DNA from: Sphingopyxis sp. DBS4 | Lineage (GTDB): Bacteria > Pseudomonadota > Alphaproteobacteria > Sphingomonadales > Sphingomonadaceae | Assembly (NCBI RefSeq): GCF_024628865.1 | Contig: NZ_CP102384.1 | Coordinates: 1,871,001-1,935,000 of the forward strand | Direction of reading: 5' to 3' | Length of the DNA stretch: 64,000 nucleotides | The notes under the pieces: generated by a model | Seen by the model: only the letters and a program-made list of their open reading frames with translations | Databases searched by the model: none | Told to the model about the DNA's origin: nothing | Shown here: piece after piece, positions 1 through 8,484 of the stretch | Layout of the letters: every line of letters starts with the position of its first letter | How positions within the stretch are numbered: the first letter of the stretch is position 1 | Made by a program: the position numbers and the translations under genes

Positions 1-513
1 GAACAGCCCGGGCCGGCCGCTAACCGTGCCGAGCGCGAACAATTCGGCGCTGCCCTTTGCCATGGCGTCGCGGAAATAGGGGCGAAAGCCGTAATTCTGG
101 CCGACGAAGCTCTGCGGGCGGCGCCAGTTGCTCGCGGCGATCGTCCGGCCGTCGCGCGCGATCAGGTAGATGACCGCGGCATCGGTGCGATCGGCGAGCA
201 GTTCGAGCTTGTCGTTCATCCGCCGCGCCGCCCCGGCATCGCCGCTGCCCAGCACGGTGCGGACGTCGGGATATTCGGTGAGCACCAGCGGAAGCAGGCG
301 GAATTTCTGAAGCTCGCCCGCCAGCCGGCGCGACGCGCTTCGCGCCTGCTGCTCGGCGGCGGCGTCGGATGCGACGCGCGCATGGCCCGCTGCCCAGCCG
401 AAGGCGGCGACCGCGATCATCGCCAGCAGCAGCAAGGCGAGCAGGGCCGCCCAGATCAGGCGCCGCCCAGCACCCGGCGCGTGCGAATCATCAAGGATGA
501 CCGGAGTCGTCAT
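1..513 (-). CDS. dctB: DctB-type C4-dicarboxylate sensor histidine kinase, N-terminal part (cut by window edge)
   Basis: Only the first 171 codons are in the window; the kinase half lies beyond base 1. The ATG at 513 is followed by a hydrophobic segment at about residues 19-41 and then a periplasmic sensor region. That region carries the DctB-like run NWRRPQSFVGQNYGFRPYFR, followed by ALGTVSGRPGLF at the edge. DctB kinases sense succinate, malate or fumarate outside the cell and phosphorylate the NtrC-type activator DctD, which drives dctA with sigma-54. The divergent dctA next door supports the call. A related PDC-sensor kinase with another ligand is possible, and dctD itself is not visible. 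Confidence 0.85.
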   Translation of the reverse strand, partial: MTTPVILDDSHAPGAGRRLIWAALLALLLLAMIAVAAFGWAAGHARVASDAAAEQQARSASRRLAGELQKFRLLPLVLTEYPDVRTVLGSGDAGAARRMNDKLELLADRTDAAVIYLIARDGRTIAASNWRRPQSFVGQNYGFRPYFRDAMAKGSAELFALGTVSGRPGLF

Positions 514-535
514 ATGTGCGGATTATCGCACATAT
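512..535. promoter_or_regulatory. Perfect inverted repeat between dctB and dctA, probable DctD/NtrC-type activator site
   Basis: ATATGTGCG at 512-520 and CGCACATAT at 527-535 form a perfect 9-bp inverted repeat with a 6-bp spacer. It overlaps the dctB start codon at 511-513. Two weaker copies of the right half follow: CGCACATT at 558-565 and CGCAC at 582-586, which looks like a tandem array. DctD activates dctA from tandem upstream dyads, so the position fits. The assignment to DctD is inference. No convincing -24/-12 sigma-54 promoter was found: the nearest match, TGGC at 599 and CTGC at 611, is one base too widely spaced. Confidence 0.6.
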
Positions 536-709
536 AAGTTCATGGTAAGCGGAAAATCGCACATTCGAAACGGGGAAATATCGCACCCCCCTCCGCAATG
601 GCCTTATTTTCTGCCGTTTTTCGGATAATGCGAAGTTCGTGGACCGGCGATGGGGCCGGCCATAATTTTGGGGAAGCAACGGCGAAAGGCCGTGCTCGGG
701 AGGATGTAC

Positions 710-2050
710 GTGGCAGCCATCATAATCGACGAGACCGGACGGGCGCCGGCGGGAACGACACCGTTCTACCGCCACCTCTATGTCCAGGTGCTCGCCGCCA
801 TTCTTCTGGGCGTGATCATCGGCCATCTCTGGCCCGCGACCGGCGAGGCGCTGCGGCCGCTCGGCGACGGCTTCATCAAGCTCGTCAAGATGATCATCGC
901 CCCGGTGATCTTCATCACCCTCGTCACCGGCATCGCGGGAATGACCGAATTGCGTTCGGTCGGCCGTGTCGCGGGCAAGGCCTTCGCCTATTTCCTCTTC
1001 TTCTCGACACTGGCGCTGATCGTCGGCCTGATCGTCGCCAACACGGTGCAGCCGGGCGCGGGCATGAACATCGACCCGAAGACGCTCGATGCCGGCGCGG
1101 TGTCCGGCTATGTCGAAAAGGCGAAACACAGCGGACTGGTCGATTTCATCATGTCGGCGATTCCGACGACGCTCGTCTCGGCGCTCACCGGGGATTCGCT
1201 GCTCCAGGTGTTACTGGTCTCGATCCTGTTCGGGATTGCGCTGTCGATGGTCGGCGAACCCGCCGCGCCGGTGCGCGACCTGTTCGAGCGCGTCGGGCTC
1301 GTCATCTTCCGGCTTGTCGCGATCCTGATGCGCGCGGCGCCGGTCGGGGCGTTCGGCGCGATGGCCTTCACGATCGGCAAATATGGGGTCGGATCGCTCG
1401 CGAATCTCGCCGGGCTGCTCGCGACCTTCTATCTCACCTCGGCGATCTTCGTGGTCGTCGTGCTCGGCATCGCGGCGCGGCTCGCGGGCTTTTCGATCTT
1501 CAAGCTGATCCGCTATCTGCGCGCCGAGCTGTTGCTCGTGCTCGGCACCTCCTCGTCGGAAAGTGCGCTGCCCAGCCTGATGGAGAAGATGGAGCGCGCC
1601 GGCTGCGCCAAGTCGGTCGTAGGGCTGGTGGTGCCGACGGGCTACAGCTTCAACCTCGACGGCACCAACATCTATATGACGCTCGCCGCGCTGTTCATCG
1701 CGCAGGCTTGCAATGTCGACCTGTCGCTCGGCCAGCAGGTCGCGCTGCTGCTCGTCGCGATGATCAGCTCGAAAGGCGCGGCGGGCGTCACCGGCGCGGG
1801 GTTCGTCACGCTGGCCGCGACGCTGTCGATCGTGCCGTCGGTTCCGGTCGCGGGCATGGCGCTGATCCTCGGCATCGACCGCTTCATGTCGGAATGCCGC
1901 AGCCTCACCAATTTCATCGGCAACGCGGTGGCGACGGTCGTCGTCGCTCGCTGGGACAATGCGCTCGATCGCGATCAGCTGCGACTGGCGCTCGACGGCG
2001 GCGCACCGTCTCCGCTGGCCGCGCCGCCCGTCGAACAGGACATGGATTGA
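710..2050 (+). CDS. dctA: DctA-type C4-dicarboxylate/cation symporter
   Basis: Inner-membrane DAACS-family carrier importing succinate, fumarate or malate with protons or sodium. It shows the family core: [24 protein letters not shown], and near the end [19 protein letters not shown], with about eight hydrophobic segments. Length (446 aa from 710) is typical. GTG 710 is preferred because GGGAGG (698-703) sits six bases before it; ATG 704 would abut that site, and ATG 650 has no ribosome site. It is divergent from dctB with a shared control region, and a TonB-dependent receptor starts 20 bases after its stop, suggesting co-transcription. Glutamate transport by this family is also possible. Confidence 0.9.
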   Translation: MAAIIIDETGRAPAGTTPFYRHLYVQVLAAILLGVIIGHLWPATGEALRPLGDGFIKLVKMIIAPVIFITLVTGIAGMTELRSVGRVAGKAFAYFLFFSTLALIVGLIVANTVQPGAGMNIDPKTLDAGAVSGYVEKAKHSGLVDFIMSAIPTTLVSALTGDSLLQVLLVSILFGIALSMVGEPAAPVRDLFERVGLVIFRLVAILMRAAPVGAFGAMAFTIGKYGVGSLANLAGLLATFYLTSAIFVVVVLGIAARLAGFSIFKLIRYLRAELLLVLGTSSSESALPSLMEKMERAGCAKSVVGLVVPTGYSFNLDGTNIYMTLAALFIAQACNVDLSLGQQVALLLVAMISSKGAAGVTGAGFVTLAATLSIVPSVPVAGMALILGIDRFMSECRSLTNFIGNAVATVVVARWDNALDRDQLRLALDGGAPSPLAAPPVEQDMD

Positions 2051-2069
2051 AAGCAAAGGGAGAAGGATA

Positions 2070-5000
2070 ATGAGGGGTTCCACATCGGCATTGCTGCTCG
2101 CGAGCACGGCGATCGGCCTGCTCGCCTGTATGCCCGCCCGGGCGCAGGACAACGCACCCGCCGCGCAGGGCGAGGCCGCCGATGGCGAGGGCCAGGGCAG
2201 CGACGGTTCGGACATCGTCGTCGTCGGCACGCGGATCCAGGGCGCGCGGGTCACCGAGGCTCTGCCGGTCGTCGTTCTCGATCAGGACCGGATCGACGCC
2301 GTCGGCGCGGTGAGCGGCGACGAATTGATCCGCAGCATTCCCCAGATGGGCGACGTCAGCTTCAACCCCGGCAACAATGCGCAGACGAGCAACGCGGCGC
2401 GCGGCGACGTCGGCTCGGTCAACCTCCGCTCGCTGGGGGTCGGCAACACGCTGGTGTTGCTCAACGGGCGCCGCGTCGTCACCCACCCCGCCAGTCAGGG
2501 GCTGTCCGATACCGGCACCGTGCCGGTGCTGAGCTATAATTCCAACGCGATCCCGACGACCGGGCTCCAGCGGTTCGAGGTGCTGCTCGACGGCGCCGCA
2601 GCCCTCTATGGTTCGGACGCGGTCGCGGGCGTGGTCAATACCGTGCTCAAGGACAATTATGACGGTCTGCGGCTCCAGGCACAATATGGTGGCGCCGAAG
2701 GCACCCATTTGCGCGAGTTCCAGGGCAATATCCTGGCGGGCAAGAGCTTCGATCGCGGCAACATCACCGTCTCGTTCGAATACACCGATCGTTCGGCCTT
2801 GCGCGCCGAGGATCAGGATTTCACCGCGTCGGCGGACCTGCGCCCGCTGTTCGCCGATTATCCCGATTTCGCCGATTCGACGACGCCCGACGGGCGCGCG
2901 ACGCGCGGTCCGTGGCCCGCTCTGCAGGTTCAGATCGCCGGCGGCCGTCCCCGCCTCGGCTCGACCAACATGACAACGGCAGCCGGCTCCTTCACCGTTC
3001 GCCCACCAAGTTTCGGCGGTTGCACCTATCAGCTTTCACCCGACCTCTGTCTGGTGAACACCTCGCTCGCGACGAACAACACGTTCCGTAACCTGCGTTA
3101 CGACACCGCGATCGGCACCACCGTCATGCCGCGCGTCAAGCGCTACAACGGCTTCGCCAACGGGCATTACGACCTGACCGACACGCTGACCCTGTTCGGC
3201 GAGTTCGGCTATTATTATTCGGACACGCTGCGGGGCCAGCCGGCGGTGATCAACCTCAACCAGATCTGGATTCCCGCGACCAACTATTACAATCCCTTCG
3301 GGCCGGTCGGCAGCCCCAACCGCATTCCCGGGCTGACCAACGTCCCTGACGAGGGGCTGCCGGTGCTGCTCACCAATTACCGCTATGTCGATGCGGGGCC
3401 GCAGACGGTGCATGTCACCGGCGAGCAGCTTCGCGCGCTGCTCGGTATCCGGGGCGAGACCGCGGGCTTCAAATGGGACAGCGCCTTCACCTATTCGGAG
3501 GCGAGCGCCCACGACAGCAGCTTCGCGGTGCGCAGTTCGGCGCTTCAGCAGAGCCTCGCGCTGTCGACCCCCGACGCCTATAATCCGTTCAACGGCGGCT
3601 GCGCCACGGCAACGACCTATGGCGACTGCACGCCCAGTTCGCAGGTCGCGCTTGATGCGATCGGCTTCCAGCTCCAGCGCCGGTCGAAGACGACGCTGAC
3701 GATGGGCGATTTCCGCGCCTCGCGCCCCGATCTGTTCAAGCTGCCCGGCGGCGATGTCGGCGTGGCGTTCGGCGTCGAAGTCCGGCGCGAGACCCAGCGC
3801 GACGACCGCGACGCCGCGGTCGACGGCTCCGATCCCTTCGTCGACATGGTGTCGGGCGCGATCACGATCAGCGATGCCGCCGCGGTCAGCGACAATCCCG
3901 ACACCTATGGCAAGCGCACCGTCGCCGCCGCCTATGCCGAACTGGCGGTGCCGTTGGTGTCGGAGGATATGAATATCCCGCTGATACGGCGCTTCGACCT
4001 CCAGCTCGCCGGTCGCTATGAGCATTACAGCGATTTCGGCAGTGTCGCGCGGCCGAAGGTCGCCGCGGCATGGGACGTGTTCGACGGCCTCCGCTTTCGC
4101 GGCTCCTTCTCGCAGGGCTTCCGCGCACCGAACCTCGAACAGGTCAATGCCGTTGAATATGCCCGCCTTGCGACCAGCCAGGATTTCCTGCGCTGCGAGG
4201 TCGATCTGCGCGCCGGGCGGATCGACAGCTTCACCGCCTGCGGGAACAATGTCGGCTATTCGCGCCGCGTGTCGGGCAACCCCGACCTCAAGCCCGAAAA
4301 GAGCACCAACTATAATCTCGGCGCGGTGTTCGAGCCGGCCTTCCTGCCCGCCGATCTCGGCCGGGTGACCTTCACGGTCGACTATTGGTCGATCCGGCAA
4401 AAGGGCATCGTTGGCATCCTCGGCAACGACACCGCGATCGCGCTCGACTATCTGCTGCGTCTGCAAGGATCGTCGAACCCCAACGTCGTCCGCGACGCCG
4501 CCAACGCCGACGATGTCGCGGCCTTTGCGGGAACCGGCATCGCGCCGGTCGGCCGTATCCTGACGGTGCGCGACCAGTTCATCAACCTGTTGCCGCAGAC
4601 GGTGCGCGGGGTCGACTTCGGCTTCTACTGGCGGTCACCCGAGACCGGAATCGGCAAGTTCGATCTGGCGGTCAACGCGACGCGACTGCTCAAATTCTCC
4701 CGCGCGCCGGGCGACGCGGTCGACATGCTCGTCGCCGCGCGCGAAGCAGGCGACATCAACGCCGCGACGCCGCTGCCCGAGACCGAGAATCTGATCGAGG
4801 CCAACGGCCGCCCGAAATGGCGCGGCTCGGCATCGCTGACCTGGTCGCTCGGCCAGTTCCAGCTCGGCGCCTTCGCGCGCTATACCGGCGCGGTCGACGA
4901 AACAGGCTTCGTCGACGCCGACGGCAATCCGTGGCGGGTCAAGTCGCAGCTTACCGCGAACCTTTATGCTCAGGTCCGCATCCGCGACCGGGACGGGATC

Positions 5001-5138
5001 GGCGGCGACATGCGCTGGCGCGTCGGCGTCCGCAACATCGCCAACAAAAAGCCGCCACTGTCGTCGGAAGGCTATCTGGGGTCGCTCTACAGCCCCTATG
5101 GCCGTTATTGGTACAGCTCGATCACCACGGAGTTCTGA
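2070..5138 (+). CDS. TonB-dependent outer-membrane receptor, large sphingomonad type
   Basis: Outer-membrane active transporter of 1022 aa. A signal peptide (about residues 1-25, ending CMPARAQ) is followed by the plug start DIVVVGTRIQGARV, which resembles a TonB box region. The plug contains VNLRSLGVGNTLVLLNGRRVV and VEVLLDG-like text; a long barrel with aromatic-rich strands ends in the outer-membrane terminal residue F (SITTEF). ATG 2070 follows AGAAGGA at 2061-2067. Co-direction with dctA upstream and a secreted hydrolase two bases downstream suggests uptake of an organic acid or an ester rather than iron, but the substrate cannot be read from the sequence. Confidence 0.9.
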   Translation: MRGSTSALLLASTAIGLLACMPARAQDNAPAAQGEAADGEGQGSDGSDIVVVGTRIQGARVTEALPVVVLDQDRIDAVGAVSGDELIRSIPQMGDVSFNPGNNAQTSNAARGDVGSVNLRSLGVGNTLVLLNGRRVVTHPASQGLSDTGTVPVLSYNSNAIPTTGLQRFEVLLDGAAALYGSDAVAGVVNTVLKDNYDGLRLQAQYGGAEGTHLREFQGNILAGKSFDRGNITVSFEYTDRSALRAEDQDFTASADLRPLFADYPDFADSTTPDGRATRGPWPALQVQIAGGRPRLGSTNMTTAAGSFTVRPPSFGGCTYQLSPDLCLVNTSLATNNTFRNLRYDTAIGTTVMPRVKRYNGFANGHYDLTDTLTLFGEFGYYYSDTLRGQPAVINLNQIWIPATNYYNPFGPVGSPNRIPGLTNVPDEGLPVLLTNYRYVDAGPQTVHVTGEQLRALLGIRGETAGFKWDSAFTYSEASAHDSSFAVRSSALQQSLALSTPDAYNPFNGGCATATTYGDCTPSSQVALDAIGFQLQRRSKTTLTMGDFRASRPDLFKLPGGDVGVAFGVEVRRETQRDDRDAAVDGSDPFVDMVSGAITISDAAAVSDNPDTYGKRTVAAAYAELAVPLVSEDMNIPLIRRFDLQLAGRYEHYSDFGSVARPKVAAAWDVFDGLRFRGSFSQGFRAPNLEQVNAVEYARLATSQDFLRCEVDLRAGRIDSFTACGNNVGYSRRVSGNPDLKPEKSTNYNLGAVFEPAFLPADLGRVTFTVDYWSIRQKGIVGILGNDTAIALDYLLRLQGSSNPNVVRDAANADDVAAFAGTGIAPVGRILTVRDQFINLLPQTVRGVDFGFYWRSPETGIGKFDLAVNATRLLKFSRAPGDAVDMLVAAREAGDINAATPLPETENLIEANGRPKWRGSASLTWSLGQFQLGAFARYTGAVDETGFVDADGNPWRVKSQLTANLYAQVRIRDRDGIGGDMRWRVGVRNIANKKPPLSSEGYLGSLYSPYGRYWYSSITTEF

Positions 5139-5140
5139 CG

Positions 5141-6085
5141 ATGAAATACGGGTCCGGTATCTGGCTCCTGATCGGCTGCGCCGGGCTCGCCGTCGCGCCG
5201 GCGGTCACGGCAAAGGAGAGCGCGCCCGCGCCGACCGCCGCCGGCGCGGCATCCCCTGCCCCCGCTCTGAACACGGCGCCGCGAACAATCCTGTTCATCG
5301 GCAACAGCTTCACCCAGGGCGCGCATTCGGCGGCGCGCAACTGGCACGCGGACATGGTCACCGATCTCAACGGCGCCGGCTATGGCGGTGTTCCGGCGCT
5401 GTTCAAGGCCTTTTGCGAGCAGGCGGGGCTCGATTATGCCGTCAGCCTCGAGACGCAGGGGGGCAAGTCGCTCGGCTTTCATTACGACGAGCGGCGCGCG
5501 CTGTTCGACAAGCCGTGGGACGTCGTCGTCCTCCAGGAATATAGCGTTCTCGACCACGCCCGGCCCGGCGATCCCGCCAGCTATATCCGCGATGTCGGCC
5601 GGATGACCGCGCTGTTCAAAAGGCGCAATCCGGCGGTCGACATCCGGCTCGCCGCGACGTGGACGCGCGCCGACCAGACCTATACGCCCAAGGGCCATTG
5701 GTACGGCAAGCCGGTGAGCGCGATGGCCGACGACCTGCGCGCCGCCGCCGAGCAGGCCCGCGCCGCCAACCCTGCCGTCCGGGGCATATTGCCCGTGGGC
5801 GAGGCATGGAACCGGGCGATGGCGGAGGGTATCGCTGACCCCGATCCTTATGACGGCATCGCCTACGGCCAGCTCGATCTTTGGACCTACGACCATTATC
5901 ACGCGAGCGTTGCGGGCTATTATCTGTCCGCGCTGGTTACCTTTGGCGCGATCACAGGGATCGATCCCGTCAGCCTGGGCGCGCACGAGAAGGGCGCCGA
6001 TGCGCTCGGCCTCTCGGACGCGCAGGCGGTTGCCCTGCAGAAGGTCGCACGCGACGAGCTGGCGCGATTGAAAACCGTGCGCTGA
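5141..6085 (+). CDS. Secreted SGNH/GDSL-like hydrolase
   Basis: 314-aa exported protein. The signal peptide covers about residues 1-24 and is followed by an Ala/Pro-rich linker. The block I motif FIGNSFTQG (about residues 52-60) contains the likely nucleophile Ser. The C-terminal LDLWTYDHYHASVAGYYLSA supplies an Asp and His placed as in SGNH esterases. It starts two bases after the receptor stop, so the two are almost certainly one transcript. A periplasmic esterase that frees an acid for DctA would explain the set; that role is inferred. The exact subfamily is uncertain. Confidence 0.7.
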   Translation: MKYGSGIWLLIGCAGLAVAPAVTAKESAPAPTAAGAASPAPALNTAPRTILFIGNSFTQGAHSAARNWHADMVTDLNGAGYGGVPALFKAFCEQAGLDYAVSLETQGGKSLGFHYDERRALFDKPWDVVVLQEYSVLDHARPGDPASYIRDVGRMTALFKRRNPAVDIRLAATWTRADQTYTPKGHWYGKPVSAMADDLRAAAEQARAANPAVRGILPVGEAWNRAMAEGIADPDPYDGIAYGQLDLWTYDHYHASVAGYYLSALVTFGAITGIDPVSLGAHEKGADALGLSDAQAVALQKVARDELARLKTVR

Positions 6086-6088
6086 TCT

Positions 6089-7159
6089 CTACGCGCGCCG
6101 TGCCGCTTCGAGTTCGGCCACCAGCGCCGCGACGAGATCGGCTGCCGACATCGCGCGCGCGAGCGGCGCGCCCTGCCCCGCCCATTGCGCCCCATACCCA
6201 TGCTCGCCCCGCGCCTTGGCGGCGGCATGCAGCGCTTTGCCCAGATCATAAGTGATCGGATAGGCGGGAATTTCGGCCGGATCGATCACGGCATCCTGCG
6301 CGGCGAAGCGATTGGACAGGATACGCGCGGGTCGGCCCGATACGGCGCGCACCATCGCGGTATGACGCGCCGCATCGCCGAGAAGCGCGGCGCGATAGGC
6401 CGCGTCGGCCAGGCTCTCGTCGCAGGCGACGAAAGCCGTGCCGAGCTGCGCGGCGGAGGCGCCAAGGTTGAGCACGGCGGCGATGCCCGCGCCGTCCATG
6501 ATCCCGCCCGCCGCGATGACCGGCCGGTCGAGCCGCTGCGCAAGCAAGCGGGTGAGCGCCATCGTCCCGAGCCGGTCGTCGCGCGCGTCGGGATCGAATA
6601 TCCCCCGGTGGCCGCCCGCCTCCCATCCCTGTGCGACGATGGCATCGATCCCGGCGGCAGCCACAGCCTCCGCCTCGGCGAGACTGGTGGCCGTGGCGAG
6701 CAGGATGATCCCGGCCGCATGCAGCGCCGCGATCACCTTCTCGGTGGGCAGACCGAAATGGAAGCTGACGACCGGCGGGCGCTCGTCGATCAGCATTTCC
6801 AGCATCGCGTCATGGCCGACGAAGCTGCGATAGATTTCACCGAGCGTTTCCGGCGGTTCGGCATCGAACTCGGCGAACAGCGGGCGGAAGCGTTCGATCC
6901 ACCGGCGCTCGCGCCCGGTATCGGCGATCGCGGGCCGGTGGCAGAACAGATTGACCTGAAACGGCCGCGCCGTGCGTGCGCGCACCGCGGCGATCATCCC
7001 CCGCGCCCCGTCGACGTCGGTCGCACCGACGCCGATCGAACCCAGCGCCCCCGCCTCGCTGACCGCCGCCGCCATGTCGGGCGACGATACGCCCGCCATC
7101 GGCGCCTGAATGATCGGCAGATCGATGCCGAGAAGCGAGAGTAGATCGTGAGGGGCCAT
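6089..7159 (-). CDS. Nitronate monooxygenase (2-nitropropane dioxygenase family)
   Basis: FMN-dependent enzyme that oxidises alkyl nitronates such as propionate-3-nitronate, a detoxification role. The 356-aa TIM barrel opens with DLPIIQAPMAGVSSP (flavin site) and continues with SEAGALGSIGVGAT. QGWEAGGHRG supplies the conserved glycine and His, and PVIAAGGIMDGAGIAAVLNLGA is the phosphate-binding loop. ATG 7159 is chosen over an in-frame TTG at 7165. It converges with the hydrolase gene, with only three bases between the stops. Some homologues act on other substrates, so the nitronate activity is a family-level assignment. Confidence 0.85.
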   Translation of the reverse strand: MAPHDLLSLLGIDLPIIQAPMAGVSSPDMAAAVSEAGALGSIGVGATDVDGARGMIAAVRARTARPFQVNLFCHRPAIADTGRERRWIERFRPLFAEFDAEPPETLGEIYRSFVGHDAMLEMLIDERPPVVSFHFGLPTEKVIAALHAAGIILLATATSLAEAEAVAAAGIDAIVAQGWEAGGHRGIFDPDARDDRLGTMALTRLLAQRLDRPVIAAGGIMDGAGIAAVLNLGASAAQLGTAFVACDESLADAAYRAALLGDAARHTAMVRAVSGRPARILSNRFAAQDAVIDPAEIPAYPITYDLGKALHAAAKARGEHGYGAQWAGQGAPLARAMSAADLVAALVAELEAARRA

Positions 7160-7215
7160 GGACAAGCCCTAAGACCGTTTCGGCCGGACTTCAAAACCAA
7201 AGGCGTTGGGAAGGG

Positions 7216-7308
7216 TGGCGGAGACGGAGGGATTCGAACCCTCGGTACCGGATTTACCAGTACGACGGTTTAGCAAACCGTTGGTTTCAGCCACTCACCC
7301 ACGTCTCC
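7216..7308 (-). tRNA. tRNA-Ser (anticodon GCT)
   Basis: On the minus strand the acceptor stem GGAGACG pairs with CGTCTCC, followed by discriminator G and an encoded CCA (7216-7218). The anticodon loop TTGCTAA gives GCT, reading AGC/AGU. The long variable arm (CGTACTGG...CCGGTACCG region) and the T-arm GGTTCGAATCC fit a class II serine tRNA. No integrase or duplicated 3' end is seen nearby, so there is no sign of island integration here. Confidence 0.97.
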
Positions 7309-7431
7309 GCATGGTCTGCCGCGCTAACGGCAGGCTGGCTTAGGCGGGTCGCTATAGCCATGCGCTTCGCGCCTCGCAACGCCTAACATTGCTCCCTTTC
7401 GACCTTATTTTTCGCGGTTCATGGCAAAAAG

Positions 7432-7499
7432 GATTCGATCCGGCGTAAAATCGACTCAAGTCATCGCCCATTCATTGCCCGCGATTCACAGTCGGAGTC
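7432..7499. promoter_or_regulatory. Cluster of four GANTC sites upstream of eipA
   Basis: GANTC occurs at 7432-7436, 7453-7457, 7483-7487 and 7495-7499. Four sites in 68 bases compares with about one per 256 expected by base composition alone. GANTC is the methylation target of CcrM, encoded at 52948-54087. The cluster lies 49-116 bases before the eipA start, where a promoter would be. Methylation-sensitive (GcrA/CtrA-linked) control is inferred. The rest of 7309-7547 shows no gene. Confidence 0.5.
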
Positions 7500-7547
7500 A
7501 TGGTAAACCCGTCCGGCGCATCTGGCGCGGACCGATTTGGGGGACAT

Positions 7548-8324
7548 ATGCGTAAAACGCTTGCCACTTTTGCCGCCACCACCCTGGCATCGATCGGGCT
7601 GATGCTCGCGCCGGTCGCGGCGAATGGCCAGATGACCTCGGTCGACCCCAACACCGCGATCGATTCCGATCTCGACAACCCCCAGCCCGTGACTCCGGCG
7701 CCTTCCGTGAACGATCCGGCACCCGCCGATCCGACCCTGAACAGCGACCTTGCCACCGGCGACGAACAATATTCGACGACACCCGACACCGGCGTCGCGA
7801 CCACCACCGCCGATAGCGCGACGGCGGCCGCTTCCGATGGTTCGACCTACAAGAAAGACGATCTGATCGGCGCCGCCGAGGGCGTGTTCGGCAAGGGCGC
7901 GCAAGGCCTGGCGGGACTAATCGAGGACATCCTCAAGAAGCAGGGCGAGCCCAACGCCTATATCGTCGGGCGCGAGGCCGGCGGCGCGCTAGGCATCGGC
8001 GTTCGCTATGGCTCGGGCACGCTCCACCACAAGATCGAGGGCGAACGGCCGGTTTACTGGACCGGCCCGTCGATCGGCTTCGACGCGGGCGCCAACGCGG
8101 GCAGCACCTTCGTCCTCGTCTACAATCTCTTCGACACCGAGGATATCTACAAGCGCTATCCGGCGGGCGAAGGGGCAGCCTATCTCGTCGGCGGCTTCAA
8201 CGCGAGCTATCTGCGCCGCGGCGACGTCGTGCTGATCCCGATCCGGGTGGGCGTCGGCGCGCGACTGGGTGTCAATGTCGGCTATATGAAGATCCGCAAG
8301 AAGCAGAATTGGGTGCCCTTCTAA
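7548..8324 (+). CDS. eipA: EipA/DUF1134 family periplasmic envelope-integrity protein
   Basis: 258-aa exported protein. The signal peptide is about residues 1-27 (ending VAANGQ), then a low-complexity Asp/Pro/Thr-rich segment to about residue 100, then the DUF1134 domain. That domain contains GEPNAYIVGREAGGALGIGV, GSGTLHHKIEGERPVYWTGP and GARLGVNVGYMKI. In Brucella the family member EipA is needed for envelope stress resistance and is under cell-cycle control; the molecular activity is unknown. ATG 7548 is preferred over upstream GTG/ATG codons because the signal peptide begins there. The gene is monocistronic, flanked by the tRNA and a strong terminator. Confidence 0.85.
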   Translation: MRKTLATFAATTLASIGLMLAPVAANGQMTSVDPNTAIDSDLDNPQPVTPAPSVNDPAPADPTLNSDLATGDEQYSTTPDTGVATTTADSATAAASDGSTYKKDDLIGAAEGVFGKGAQGLAGLIEDILKKQGEPNAYIVGREAGGALGIGVRYGSGTLHHKIEGERPVYWTGPSIGFDAGANAGSTFVLVYNLFDTEDIYKRYPAGEGAAYLVGGFNASYLRRGDVVLIPIRVGVGARLGVNVGYMKIRKKQNWVPF

Positions 8325-8355
8325 GGCCCCGAGAGCTTGCCAAGGGGGCGAGCAC

Positions 8356-8385
8356 AGCCCGCGCTTCGGCGCGGGCTTTTTCTTT
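8356..8385 (+). terminator. Rho-independent terminator after eipA
   Basis: AGCCCGCGC (8356-8364), loop TTCG, GCGCGGGCT (8369-8377): a perfect 9-bp stem with a stable UUCG tetraloop, followed by a T-rich run to 8385. It lies 31 bases past the eipA stop. Confidence 0.9.
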
Positions 8386-8484
8386 GCGCGCAGCAAAATA
8401 GTCGAAGGCGATGATTCACTTCTTCATTTCTTGCTTACGGAAGGCTGCTCGACCATTCTGCTTCAGGATGTCGGGGAGGATAAA

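Noticed and set aside
599..614. Sigma-54 -24/-12 promoter for dctA (TGGC...CTGC)
   Set aside because: The GG to GC spacing is 11 bases instead of the strict 10, so it is not listed as a feature.
3036..4466. 476-codon minus-strand frame inside the first TonB receptor
   Set aside because: Antisense shadow of a well-supported gene; no motif or signal.
7216..7308. tRNA-Ser as an integration site for a genomic island
   Set aside because: No integrase gene, no repeated tRNA 3' end and no change in base composition nearby.
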